Assembly: GCA_017889745.1 (NCBI GenBank)
Contig: JAGGAG010000002.1
Span: 1 to 44,858, forward strand
Source of the DNA: Gemmatimonadota bacterium
GTDB lineage: Bacteria > Gemmatimonadota > Gemmatimonadetes > Gemmatimonadales > GWC2-71-9
Length of the DNA stretch: 44,858 nucleotides
Direction: 5' to 3'
The position numbers and the translations under genes were made by a program. The notes under the pieces are model-generated. The model was not told where the DNA came from, did no database searches, and saw only the letters and a list, made by a program, of their open reading frames with translations. Positions 24,473-31,550 of the stretch are shown here, piece by piece. Position 1 is the stretch's first letter. Every line of letters begins with the position of its first letter.

Positions 24473-24700
24473 ATGGACCTGCGTCTCCTTCCGCGCCGTT
24501 TGCTCATGGCGGCGGTGCGTGCATACCAGCTGGTGCTCTCCCCGCTGCTACCTCCGAGTTGCCGCTTCACCCCGTCGTGCTCGGCGTACGCTCACGAGGC
24601 GCTCATGCGGCACGGCGCCGCGCGCGGCTCCTGGCTCGCCGCGCGACGGCTGGCACGCTGTCATCCCTGGAATCCGGGCGGCTACGACCCGGTTCCGTGA
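24473..24700 (+). CDS. yidD: Membrane protein insertion efficiency factor YidD
   Basis: 75 residues, the usual length. It has the family core YQLVLSPLLPPSCRFTPSCSAY, followed by EALMRHGAARGSWLAARRL and HPWNPGGYDPVP. The three cysteines are conserved. It acts at the inner membrane with YidC. Three bases separate its ATG from the rnpA stop, and yidC follows after 27 bases. Confidence 0.95.
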   Translation: MDLRLLPRRLLMAAVRAYQLVLSPLLPPSCRFTPSCSAYAHEALMRHGAARGSWLAARRLARCHPWNPGGYDPVP

Positions 24701-24727
24701 ATTCAAGAAAGGCTCGAATCGCGAGTC

Positions 24728-26458
24728 ATGGATAGACGCACGCTGTGGGCGGTCCTGCTGATGATGGCGATCTTCTTCGCGCCCACGTTCTTCATGAAGA
24801 AGCCGGCCCGGCCTGTCACGCCGCCCGTTCCCCAGGCGAGCGATACGGCTCCGGGTGCCGCGGCGGCTACGGCGGCACCCGTGGTGCCGGCGTCCCCTGC
24901 AGTCGGCGGGGTGGCATCGGCCGGGGCAACCGGTCCCGCTGACACCATCACCGTCACCACACCGCTGGCGCGCTATGGGGTCAGCACCCGCGGCGGCGTG
25001 CTGACGTCGCTGGAGCTCGAGCACTACAAGTCCACTGCGCCCGCCACCAAGGGCACCCCTGCCGAACTGGTGCGCCCGGGCTCGCCGCTGCTCGGGCTCG
25101 TGGTCGTCACCGGTGCGGACACGCTGCACCTCGATCAGTGGGACTTCCGGGCCGACCCGGCCAGCCTCAACGTTACCGGCGAGCCGGCATCGCTGACGCT
25201 TACGTCGGACCAGGCGGGACACTCGGTGCGGATCCGGTACACCTTCTCGCCTACCGACTATCAGGTGGGTGTGTCGGGCTCCGTTACCGGCATCGGCGCC
25301 GCGGGCGGCCAGCTGGTGCTGGGGCTGGGTACCGGGCTCGCGAACACCGAGGCCGATTCGGTCGAGAATTTCCGCGCGGCGGCGCTCGTTACCTACGGCG
25401 GCAGCGCCGAGCGACACGACTTGGCGAAACTCACGGCGGGCGAGACGGTGACGTTCAGCGGGCCCTATGCGTGGACCGCGCTCAAGTCGAAGTACTTCGT
25501 CAGCGCGGTGCTGGCGTTCGATTCGACCGGCGGACGCCTGAGTGGCGTCACCGCGACTCCCGCCCCGGCCGCCGGCAAGCACCCCACGGCGGCGGCAACC
25601 CAGGTGCGCATGCCGATCGCCACCTCGGGCGAGTTCTCCTACACGCTCTACGCCGGGCCGATGGAGTACGACCGGCTCAAGCGCATCGGCCACGACTTCG
25701 ACGACGTGAATCCGTACGGGCTGCCGGGTTTCCGCACGCTGATCCGGTTCTTTGCGGCGCCGGTGCGGTGGCTGCTCGTGTGGATGCATGATTCGCTGCA
25801 CCTGGGCTACGGCTTCGTGCTGATTGCCTTTGGCCTGCTGGTCCGCCTGCTGCTGTGGCCGCTCAACCAGAAGGCCATGCGCGCCAATACCGCGCTTCAG
25901 GCGCTGCAGCCGCAGCTGCAGAGGATCCAGGAGCAGTACAAGCAGGACCCGCCGCAGCTGCAGAAGGAGATGTTCCGGCTCTACAAGGAGAATGGGGTCA
26001 ACCCGCTGGGCGGCTGCTGGCCCATGCTCCTGCCGATGCCGGTGCTCTTCGCACTCTTCTTCGTGCTGGGCAACTCGATCGAACTGCGCGGGGTGCCGTT
26101 CCTCTGGTTTCCCGACCTGGCGCGGCCGGATCCGTACTTCATCATCCCGATCCTGAGCGGCATCTCGATGTTCGGGCTGACCAAGGTCGGGCAGATGGGC
26201 ATCCAGCACACGGCGCAGACGAAGATGCAGGCGCAGATGATGACCTACATGATGCCGGTCATGATCACCATCTTCGGCTTCAACTTCGCGTCGGGGCTCA
26301 ACCTGTACTGGACGGTGAGCAACCTGGCCAGCATTCCGCAGCAGTGGCTGATCGCGCGGGAGCGGATGAAGCTGCAGAAGGCGGAGGTGAAGGCGTTCGT
26401 CGAGGTGAAGACGAAGCCCGATGACAGCGTGACGCGGAGCGGCAAGAAGAAGCGCTAG
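24728..26458 (+). CDS. yidC: Membrane protein insertase YidC (Gram-negative type)
   Basis: 576 residues. It inserts and folds inner-membrane proteins with or without SecYEG. An N-terminal anchor helix (residues ~5-22, WAVLLMMAIFFAPTFF) is followed by a Pro/Ala/Thr linker and a large periplasmic beta domain (~75-340), which marks diderm YidC. The conserved insertase core holds five membrane helices, with GYGFVLIAFGLLVRLLLWPLN carrying the positively charged groove Arg, the cytoplasmic KMQAQMMTYMMPVM segment and NLYWTVSNLASIPQQ. The C-terminal tail is Lys-rich. It is convergent with the CDGSH gene, 6 bases apart. Confidence 0.97.
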   Translation: MDRRTLWAVLLMMAIFFAPTFFMKKPARPVTPPVPQASDTAPGAAAATAAPVVPASPAVGGVASAGATGPADTITVTTPLARYGVSTRGGVLTSLELEHYKSTAPATKGTPAELVRPGSPLLGLVVVTGADTLHLDQWDFRADPASLNVTGEPASLTLTSDQAGHSVRIRYTFSPTDYQVGVSGSVTGIGAAGGQLVLGLGTGLANTEADSVENFRAAALVTYGGSAERHDLAKLTAGETVTFSGPYAWTALKSKYFVSAVLAFDSTGGRLSGVTATPAPAAGKHPTAAATQVRMPIATSGEFSYTLYAGPMEYDRLKRIGHDFDDVNPYGLPGFRTLIRFFAAPVRWLLVWMHDSLHLGYGFVLIAFGLLVRLLLWPLNQKAMRANTALQALQPQLQRIQEQYKQDPPQLQKEMFRLYKENGVNPLGGCWPMLLPMPVLFALFFVLGNSIELRGVPFLWFPDLARPDPYFIIPILSGISMFGLTKVGQMGIQHTAQTKMQAQMMTYMMPVMITIFGFNFASGLNLYWTVSNLASIPQQWLIARERMKLQKAEVKAFVEVKTKPDDSVTRSGKKKR

Positions 26459-26464
26459 GCGGGT

Positions 26465-26665
26465 CTATCGCTTGTGGGAGCCGTCGCAGAAGGGGCGGGT
26501 CTTCGAGAGCCCGCAGCCGCAGAGCTTCACCTGGCCCGGGTGCTTGGCCGGCGGCGGCTCGATCGGGTCACCGGCGTTGTCGAAGATGAGAACCGGCCCC
26601 TCGACGATGATGGGGCCGGAGGGCTTCCAGGTGATTCGTATCGGTGTGTCTGGCGAGTCTGACAT
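26465..26665 (-). CDS. CDGSH iron-sulfur domain protein
   Basis: 66 residues. The 2Fe-2S site is visible: C49-x-C51, then C60-DGSH with H64, the 3Cys-1His pattern of mitoNEET-type proteins (LCGCGLSKTRPFCDGSH). The N-terminal half is a short beta segment. Such proteins serve as small redox or Fe-S carriers. The start codon at 26665 has no Shine-Dalgarno and is only seven bases from the edge of heptamer element 3, which fills the whole gap to the upstream gene. Confidence 0.9.
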   Translation of the reverse strand: MSDSPDTPIRITWKPSGPIIVEGPVLIFDNAGDPIEPPPAKHPGQVKLCGCGLSKTRPFCDGSHKR

Positions 26666-26672
26666 TGGGGCA

Positions 26673-26746
26673 ACGTAAACAGTGAACGGTGAACGGTAAA
26701 CGGGACTGGTTCCCGTTCACTGTTCACCGTTTACGGTTTACGCTGT
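26673..26746. repeat. Heptamer hairpin element 3 (includes a stop codon)
   Basis: Left arm 26673-26705 and right arm 26711-26746, loop CTGGT. The inner stem AACGGGA/TCCCGTT is perfect and about 31 bases pair overall with a few A-C or G-T mismatches. Units on the left are GTAAACA-GTGAACG-GTGAACG-GTAAACG. The TAA of the minus-strand gene at 26738 lies inside the right arm, and the left arm ends seven bases before the ATG of the CDGSH gene. Confidence 0.88.
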
Positions 26747-27682
26747 TCTGACTCCCCCCGCCCTCTCCTCCGCCTCCCTCGCCTCATCCGCTCCCGCCAG
26801 CAGCGCCGCTGCGATGCCGCGCTCCCCCACCAGCGCCTCCGTGAGCCGGTAACCCATGTAGTACCCGGCCCGCTCGGGGATCACGCGGCCGGCCACCAGG
26901 CGTGCCGCCGGGCTCATGCCTCCCGAGAGATACCGCAGCCTGAGCCCGAGCCCCGCCCGGTCGATGTCGGGCGCCGCGGCGCGCCGCAGGAAGGCCTCCA
27001 GCTCGCGCAGCCGTACGTATAACCGGCGCGGATAGCCGAAGTAGTCGGACGCGCGGAACCCCGGTGCCACCGCCTGTGCCGCGTGTACCGCCAGGCCCTC
27101 GTTGACCAGCAATTCCCGCAGGGTGGCCCGGCTGCCTACTTCCCAGAAGTCGTAGTAGCCCCGCGATTCGCGCACGATGCGACTGATGTCGCTGCGGCTT
27201 CCGGCCGCGGTGTAGCGGACGGTGTGCGCCAGCTCATGCCCGATCCAGAGCGGCAGCAGCTCGGGGCCCAGCCCCAGCCCGTAGGTCTCGGGATTGACCC
27301 GCCCGGTGAAGTGCTCCAGGCAGATGAACGCCACACCCCGTCCGTCGACGACCAGCTCGCCGGCGTTCGCGGCGCCCATCCCCACCATCAGCACCACGTC
27401 GGTCGGCTGCTGGATGCCCAGGACGTCCACCGCGCGCGTGATGGCTTCCTCGGCGAGGCGCTCGAGGTCGACCGACTCGATCAGCGCGTAGAGGTCGCGC
27501 CGGTCGGCCCGGAGCGCCGCCTGGATCACCTCGACCGATGGCGGACTGTCGGGATCGAGGACGTAGTTACGCCAGTAGGCGTCGAGGAGCGGACGATGTG
27601 CGGAGTGGAAGGATCGGTAGGCGGCCTCGCTGTCCGGCGCGTTGATCAGCGCGAGAAATTCCGGCACGAGGTTGATGAGCAC
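26738..27682 (-). CDS. Predicted zinc-dependent peptidase (HELAH), DUF2268-like
   Basis: 314 residues with a GTG start. The active-site motif is H149-E150-L-A-H153 in LWIGHELAHTVRY, and a probable third ligand is E195 in LLVNEGLAVHAAQ, as in gluzincins. The family resembles DUF2268-type predicted Zn-proteases; substrate and location are unknown. There is no clear signal peptide. No Shine-Dalgarno is seen, and heptamer element 4 begins 14 bases upstream of the start. Its stop codon is part of element 3. Confidence 0.78.
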   Translation of the reverse strand: MLINLVPEFLALINAPDSEAAYRSFHSAHRPLLDAYWRNYVLDPDSPPSVEVIQAALRADRRDLYALIESVDLERLAEEAITRAVDVLGIQQPTDVVLMVGMGAANAGELVVDGRGVAFICLEHFTGRVNPETYGLGLGPELLPLWIGHELAHTVRYTAAGSRSDISRIVRESRGYYDFWEVGSRATLRELLVNEGLAVHAAQAVAPGFRASDYFGYPRRLYVRLRELEAFLRRAAAPDIDRAGLGLRLRYLSGGMSPAARLVAGRVIPERAGYYMGYRLTEALVGERGIAAALLAGADEAREAEERAGGVRTA

Positions 27683-27695
27683 CAGACAGAATAAG

Positions 27696-27769
27696 GCGTG
27701 AACGGTAAACGGTAAAGTGTGAACTGGAGTTAACGGCCCAGTTCACCTTTCACTGTTCACCGTTCACGC
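27696..27769. repeat. Heptamer hairpin element 4
   Basis: 32-base arms 27696-27727 and 27738-27769 with a 10-base loop. 27 of 32 positions match; the five differences are mostly A/G exchanges (four of five), which give G-T wobbles or A-C mismatches. Units: GTGAACG-GTAAACG-GTAAAGT on the left. It fills the gap between the rhomboid stop (27777) and the start of the zinc-peptidase gene (27682). Confidence 0.88.
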
Positions 27770-27776
27770 TCTTCAG

Positions 27777-28634
27777 CTAGTGCAGCTGCTGCCGCTTCTG
27801 CTTTGCGATGTCGTCCAGGAAGCGCCGCTCGTCGGGCGTCAGGCTCGCCAGCCCCTCGGCGCTGATCTTGTCGAGCACCCGGTCCATTTCACGGGCCACC
27901 GGATCGGCATCGCCGCTGCGCGATGGAGCCGCCGCGGTAGCGGCCGCCGCCGCCACGCGGCGGGGCCGCTCGGCCTCCGCGGCGCCGGGCTGCACCATGA
28001 CCGGGCGCTGCACCTGCCGCCGGGGAGCGCTGCTCTCGGGGCCGAACGACTGCAGCCGGAAGAACAGGTAGCCGAAGAGGGCTCCGCCCAGGTGCGCCTC
28101 ATACGCGACGTTGGATCCGCCCCGCAGGAACGGCAGCGCCATGATCGCGTTGAAGCCCACCAGCAGGATGGCGAAGGTGCGCGCCTTCATCGGGATGGGG
28201 ATCGGAATGACGATCATCTCGGCGTCGGGCCAGAGGATCGCCAGGGCCACGGCCAGCCCGAGCACGCTTCCCGATGCGCCGACGAACGGCGCCACCGCAG
28301 CAAACCTGGAAAGGAGCAGCGCGAAGAAAGCCGCGCCTACGCCGCAGTAGATGTAGTAGAGGAGGAACTTCTCGCCGCCGAGGCGCTGTTCCACGGCCGA
28401 TCCCAGCATCCAGAGGCCGAGCGAGTTGGCCAGGAGGTGGAGCAGGCCGGCGTGGACGAACATGTACGTCACGAACGTCCATGGCCGGCTGAGCGCGTTG
28501 GCGGGATCGAAGGCGAGCGCCCGGAACGCCCCCTCGGAAGTGAAGACGGTCTCCAGCAGCAACAGCACCACCGCGTTTGCGATGATGAGCCGTGTTACCC
28601 ACGGAGTCATCCGGGGATGCGAGATCGCCTGCAT
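27777..28634 (-). CDS. Rhomboid family intramembrane serine protease
   Basis: 285 residues, about six membrane helices in the first 200. The rhomboid catalytic dyad is present: S121 in VGASGSVLG and H181 in YEAHLGG. The HxxxN pair H66/N70 in HAGLLHLLAN is also kept, so it should be active. The C-terminus is soluble: an Ala/Pro-rich linker, then a helical stretch MDRVLDKISAEGLASLTPDERRFLDDI, a small domain commonly attached to rhomboids in this kind of genome. It cleaves membrane proteins; no target is evident. Start ATG 28634, 15 bases after the ddl stop. Confidence 0.93.
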   Translation of the reverse strand: MQAISHPRMTPWVTRLIIANAVVLLLLETVFTSEGAFRALAFDPANALSRPWTFVTYMFVHAGLLHLLANSLGLWMLGSAVEQRLGGEKFLLYYIYCGVGAAFFALLLSRFAAVAPFVGASGSVLGLAVALAILWPDAEMIVIPIPIPMKARTFAILLVGFNAIMALPFLRGGSNVAYEAHLGGALFGYLFFRLQSFGPESSAPRRQVQRPVMVQPGAAEAERPRRVAAAAATAAAPSRSGDADPVAREMDRVLDKISAEGLASLTPDERRFLDDIAKQKRQQLH

Positions 28635-28649
28635 GCCTGCCCCGCCTCT

Positions 28650-29663
28650 CTACCTGGGCTTCCTGCTGCCGATCGCCGACCGGCAGATCCGATCACACAG
28701 TTCAGGGAATCCGATTCCCACCGCGCGCGCCGACTGCGGGAGCAGGCTCGTCGCGGTCATGCCGGGAAGGGTATTCACCTCTAAACAGCAGGCCTCTCCC
28801 GAAGGTGTCAAGCGAAAGTCCACCCGGGAGTACCCGCCGAGCTTGAGCGCCCTGTGCGCCGCGACCCCCAGCCGCCCGCATTCGGCCGCCACGTCGGCTG
28901 GCAGGTCGGCCGGGAAGATCTCCTCCGACATGCCGGGCGTGTACTTGCACTCATAATCGAAAATCTCGTGCCGGGGAATGATCTCGCCCACCGCGAGGGC
29001 CACCCCGTCCAGAATGCCGACAGTCAGCTCGCGCCCCGGCACGAAGGCCTCGATCATGACCTCGTCGTCGTGCCTCCGGGCCTCCTCGATGGCCGGTGCC
29101 AGCTTGCCCGGGGAGCGGACCACCGACAGGCCAACCGTCGACCCCTGCTTGGAGGGCTTCACTACCACCGGCCATCCGAGGCGCGTTTCCACCTCGTGCA
29201 CCGTGGCCGGCGCCATCAGCCACTCGGCGGTGGGGATCCCCGCGTCCCGGAACAGCCGCTTGGAAATGTCCTTGTCCATCGCCATCGCGCTCCCTATGGG
29301 ACCGCTCCCCGTATAGGGTACCCCGATCATGCTGAGGATGGTCTGCAGGGTGCCGTCCTCACCGTGGCCGCCATGCAGTGCCAGGAAGAGCACCTCCGCG
29401 TCGCGTACCGCGGCGAGGTTGGCGAGCCCGCTCAACAGGAGTCCGTGCTCCAGGGTCTCGAGCTGCGCCACGGACGGAGGCGCAACCCCGACCGACGCGG
29501 GCAGGAGCTGGGCCTCATCGGCCTCCGGGACGAAGCCCCGGGCAGTGTCCACGACGGCCACCTGGTGTCCAATACTTCGCAGGGCCGCAATGACTTGCAC
29601 GGCCGATGCGAGTGCAACATCACGCTCGGCGGACGTGCCGCCGGTGAGGACTGTGATCCGCAT
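28650..29663 (-). CDS. ddl: D-alanine--D-alanine ligase
   Basis: 337 residues. It makes the D-Ala-D-Ala dipeptide for peptidoglycan. The N-terminal VLTGGTSAERDVALASA, the ATP-grasp lysine loop VVVKPSKQGSTVGLSVV, the EVNTLPGMTATSLLPQ metal- and substrate-binding block and GYSRVDFRLT are all present. Length is usual. AGGAG lies 12 bases upstream of the ATG. It is the middle gene of the minus-strand run from 31510 to 27777. Confidence 0.95.
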   Translation of the reverse strand: MRITVLTGGTSAERDVALASAVQVIAALRSIGHQVAVVDTARGFVPEADEAQLLPASVGVAPPSVAQLETLEHGLLLSGLANLAAVRDAEVLFLALHGGHGEDGTLQTILSMIGVPYTGSGPIGSAMAMDKDISKRLFRDAGIPTAEWLMAPATVHEVETRLGWPVVVKPSKQGSTVGLSVVRSPGKLAPAIEEARRHDDEVMIEAFVPGRELTVGILDGVALAVGEIIPRHEIFDYECKYTPGMSEEIFPADLPADVAAECGRLGVAAHRALKLGGYSRVDFRLTPSGEACCLEVNTLPGMTATSLLPQSARAVGIGFPELCDRICRSAIGSRKPR

Positions 29664-29711
29664 GTGAGGCGGGGCTCCTGAGAGGGCGGCAGGGGGCCTG
29701 CCACCCGCTGT

Positions 29712-31109
29712 TCATCGCGTCCCGATCAACTGCTGCAGTACATCATACCTGCTTACGATCCCGATGAGCGTGCCGTCCTTCCGCACCAGGGCCGCAGGAT
29801 TCTCCCGGGTGAGCATCGGTGCCAACCGGTCGGTGGGGAAGGTGTGCTCCACCACCGGGAAGGGCGGGTCCATCACCTCGCGGACCGGGCGATCGAGCAC
29901 CGACGGCTGTGCCAGCGCGCGCGTCATGAGCGCTGATTCCACCAGTCCGCCCACCGGCTCGCCATTTTCGATCACCGGGATCTGGCTCACTTCCCAGCTG
30001 CTCATCAGGTTGAGCGCCTGCCGCACCGCCGCCGCGGGCGCCACCTGTACCAGCGCGGGCGCGCTGGTGGGCCGGCGCTGCTGCAGCAGCTGCTCCACCG
30101 TGGCCTGGGGACGGTCCAGCAACTGGTTCTCCTGCATCCAGTCGTCGTTGAACACCTTGGAGAGGTAGCGCTCGCCGGTGTCGCACAGGATGGTTACGAC
30201 GTACGCGTCGGGATCATCGAGTTCGCGCGCCACGTCGAGCGCCAGCGCCACGTTGAGCCCGGCCGATCCGCCGACGAGGATGCCCTCCTCCCGGGCGAGG
30301 CGGCGGGCCATCATCATCGAGACCCGGTCGGACGCCTGCCGCCACTCGTCGATGGTGTCGAACCAGATCGTGCTCGAGACCTTGTCGCCGCCGATCCCCT
30401 CCACCTTGTAGGGCGCGCCCGCGCCCTCGGCCATGACACCGGTACGGGCGTATCCCGTAACGAGCGAGCCGATCGGGTCGCCGGCGATGACGCGGATCTT
30501 CGGGTTCTTCTCCTTGAGGTACTTCCCCGCGCCGCTCACGGTGCCGCCGGTGCCGGCGCCGGCCAGGAAGTGCGTCACCCTGCCGCCGCTCTGTTGCCAG
30601 ATCTCCGGGCCAGTGGTCTGGTAGTGCGCCTCGGGATTGACCGGGTTGAAGTGCTGGTTGGCGAGGATGGCCCCGGGCGTGTCATGGACGATCTGCTTCG
30701 CCTTCATGATGTAGTTGTCCGGATGGTCGGGCGGCACCGCGGTGGGCGTCACCACCACCTCGGCGCCGTAGGCGCGCAGCAGGCGCACCTTTTCCTGGGA
30801 CATCTTGTCGGGCAGCGTGAAGATGCAGCGATAGCCCTTGATCGCAGCCGCCATGGCAAGGCCGACGCCGGTGTTGCCGCTCGTACCCTCCACGATCACA
30901 CCGCCCGCCTTGAGCTCACCACGCTCCTCGGCGGCCTCGATCATCGCGAGGCCGATGCGGTCCTTCACCGACCCGCCCGGATTGGCGTACTCCGCCTTGC
31001 CGTAGATCGGTGTCCGCAGGCCGGCACCGATCCGGCCCAGCCGGATCAGCGGGGTCCATCCGATGGTGTCGAGCACGGTGTCGTACGGCGTGAGGTGCTG
31101 CGCGGTCAT
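29712..31109 (-). CDS. Cystathionine beta-synthase / cysteine synthase with CBS pair
   Basis: 465 residues. A PLP fold II domain (residues ~1-325) has the lysine in NPGGSVKDRIG, the phosphate loop EGTSGNTGVGLA and GAGTGGTVSGAGK. Two CBS modules follow (~340-460). This is the build of bacterial cystathionine beta-synthase of the Rv1077 type; distinction from a CBS-carrying cysteine synthase is not possible by eye. It condenses serine or O-acylserine with homocysteine or sulfide. The ATG at 31109 overlaps the TGA of the TonB-domain gene (ATGA). A longer open frame upstream to 32822 runs antisense through other genes and is not coding. Confidence 0.92.
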   Translation of the reverse strand: MTAQHLTPYDTVLDTIGWTPLIRLGRIGAGLRTPIYGKAEYANPGGSVKDRIGLAMIEAAEERGELKAGGVIVEGTSGNTGVGLAMAAAIKGYRCIFTLPDKMSQEKVRLLRAYGAEVVVTPTAVPPDHPDNYIMKAKQIVHDTPGAILANQHFNPVNPEAHYQTTGPEIWQQSGGRVTHFLAGAGTGGTVSGAGKYLKEKNPKIRVIAGDPIGSLVTGYARTGVMAEGAGAPYKVEGIGGDKVSSTIWFDTIDEWRQASDRVSMMMARRLAREEGILVGGSAGLNVALALDVARELDDPDAYVVTILCDTGERYLSKVFNDDWMQENQLLDRPQATVEQLLQQRRPTSAPALVQVAPAAAVRQALNLMSSWEVSQIPVIENGEPVGGLVESALMTRALAQPSVLDRPVREVMDPPFPVVEHTFPTDRLAPMLTRENPAALVRKDGTLIGIVSRYDVLQQLIGTR

Positions 31110-31510
31110 GGGGTGACTCCACGGCCCTGCGGTGTGCGGAAGTAGATCGGCTGAAGGAACGCCATGGCGACCTTGGCGCCATCGCGTTCCGCCGGGGCAT
31201 AGCGAAGCGAAGGCACCGCCTGAATTGCGGCGCTGTCGAGCGCCGGGTAACCGCTCGATTCGGCGACCCTGGTCGAGTCCCGCACCAGGGCGCCGCTGCT
31301 GTCTACCACCAGCCGCAGGAGCACGGTGCCCTCGATGCCCTGGGCGGCCAGCGCCGGGGGATAGTCCACCGGCGAATTGGGGTTGAGCGCCACCGGCGGC
31401 AGCTCGTTGGCCCGGGGCGCCTCGACGGGGCGCGACGGCAGGCTCACGGTGCCGTCTCCCTTGCCGGAGCAGGCGGCAAGGAGGGCAAGCAGGATCAGTC
31501 GGCGGCGCAT
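31106..31510 (-). CDS. TonB C-terminal-domain lipoprotein
   Basis: 134 residues. Signal peptide with lipobox LLAAC (Cys14). The C-terminal half has the TonB-C fold signature: PPALAAQGIEGTVLLRLVVDSSG, then SSGYPALDSAAIQAVPSLRYAPAERDG. A single small TonB-C domain on a lipoprotein with no membrane helix is not a standard energy transducer. Its stop overlaps the following gene, so they are cotranslated; no functional link is obvious. Confidence 0.85.
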   Translation of the reverse strand: MRRRLILLALLAACSGKGDGTVSLPSRPVEAPRANELPPVALNPNSPVDYPPALAAQGIEGTVLLRLVVDSSGALVRDSTRVAESSGYPALDSAAIQAVPSLRYAPAERDGAKVAMAFLQPIYFRTPQGRGVTP

Positions 31511-31550
31511 GGGGACAAGTTAGCCACGAGGGCGGGGAGGCGCCCCTACA

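Noticed and set aside
24548..26209. 553-codon open frame opposite yidC
   Set aside because: Antisense to a clearly conserved insertase; no signal peptide or motif, low-complexity Arg/Gly/His content.
16289..27769. CRISPR array suggested by repeated heptamers
   Set aside because: The units are 7 bases in tandem without spacers, arranged as inverted arms. No cas gene is present.
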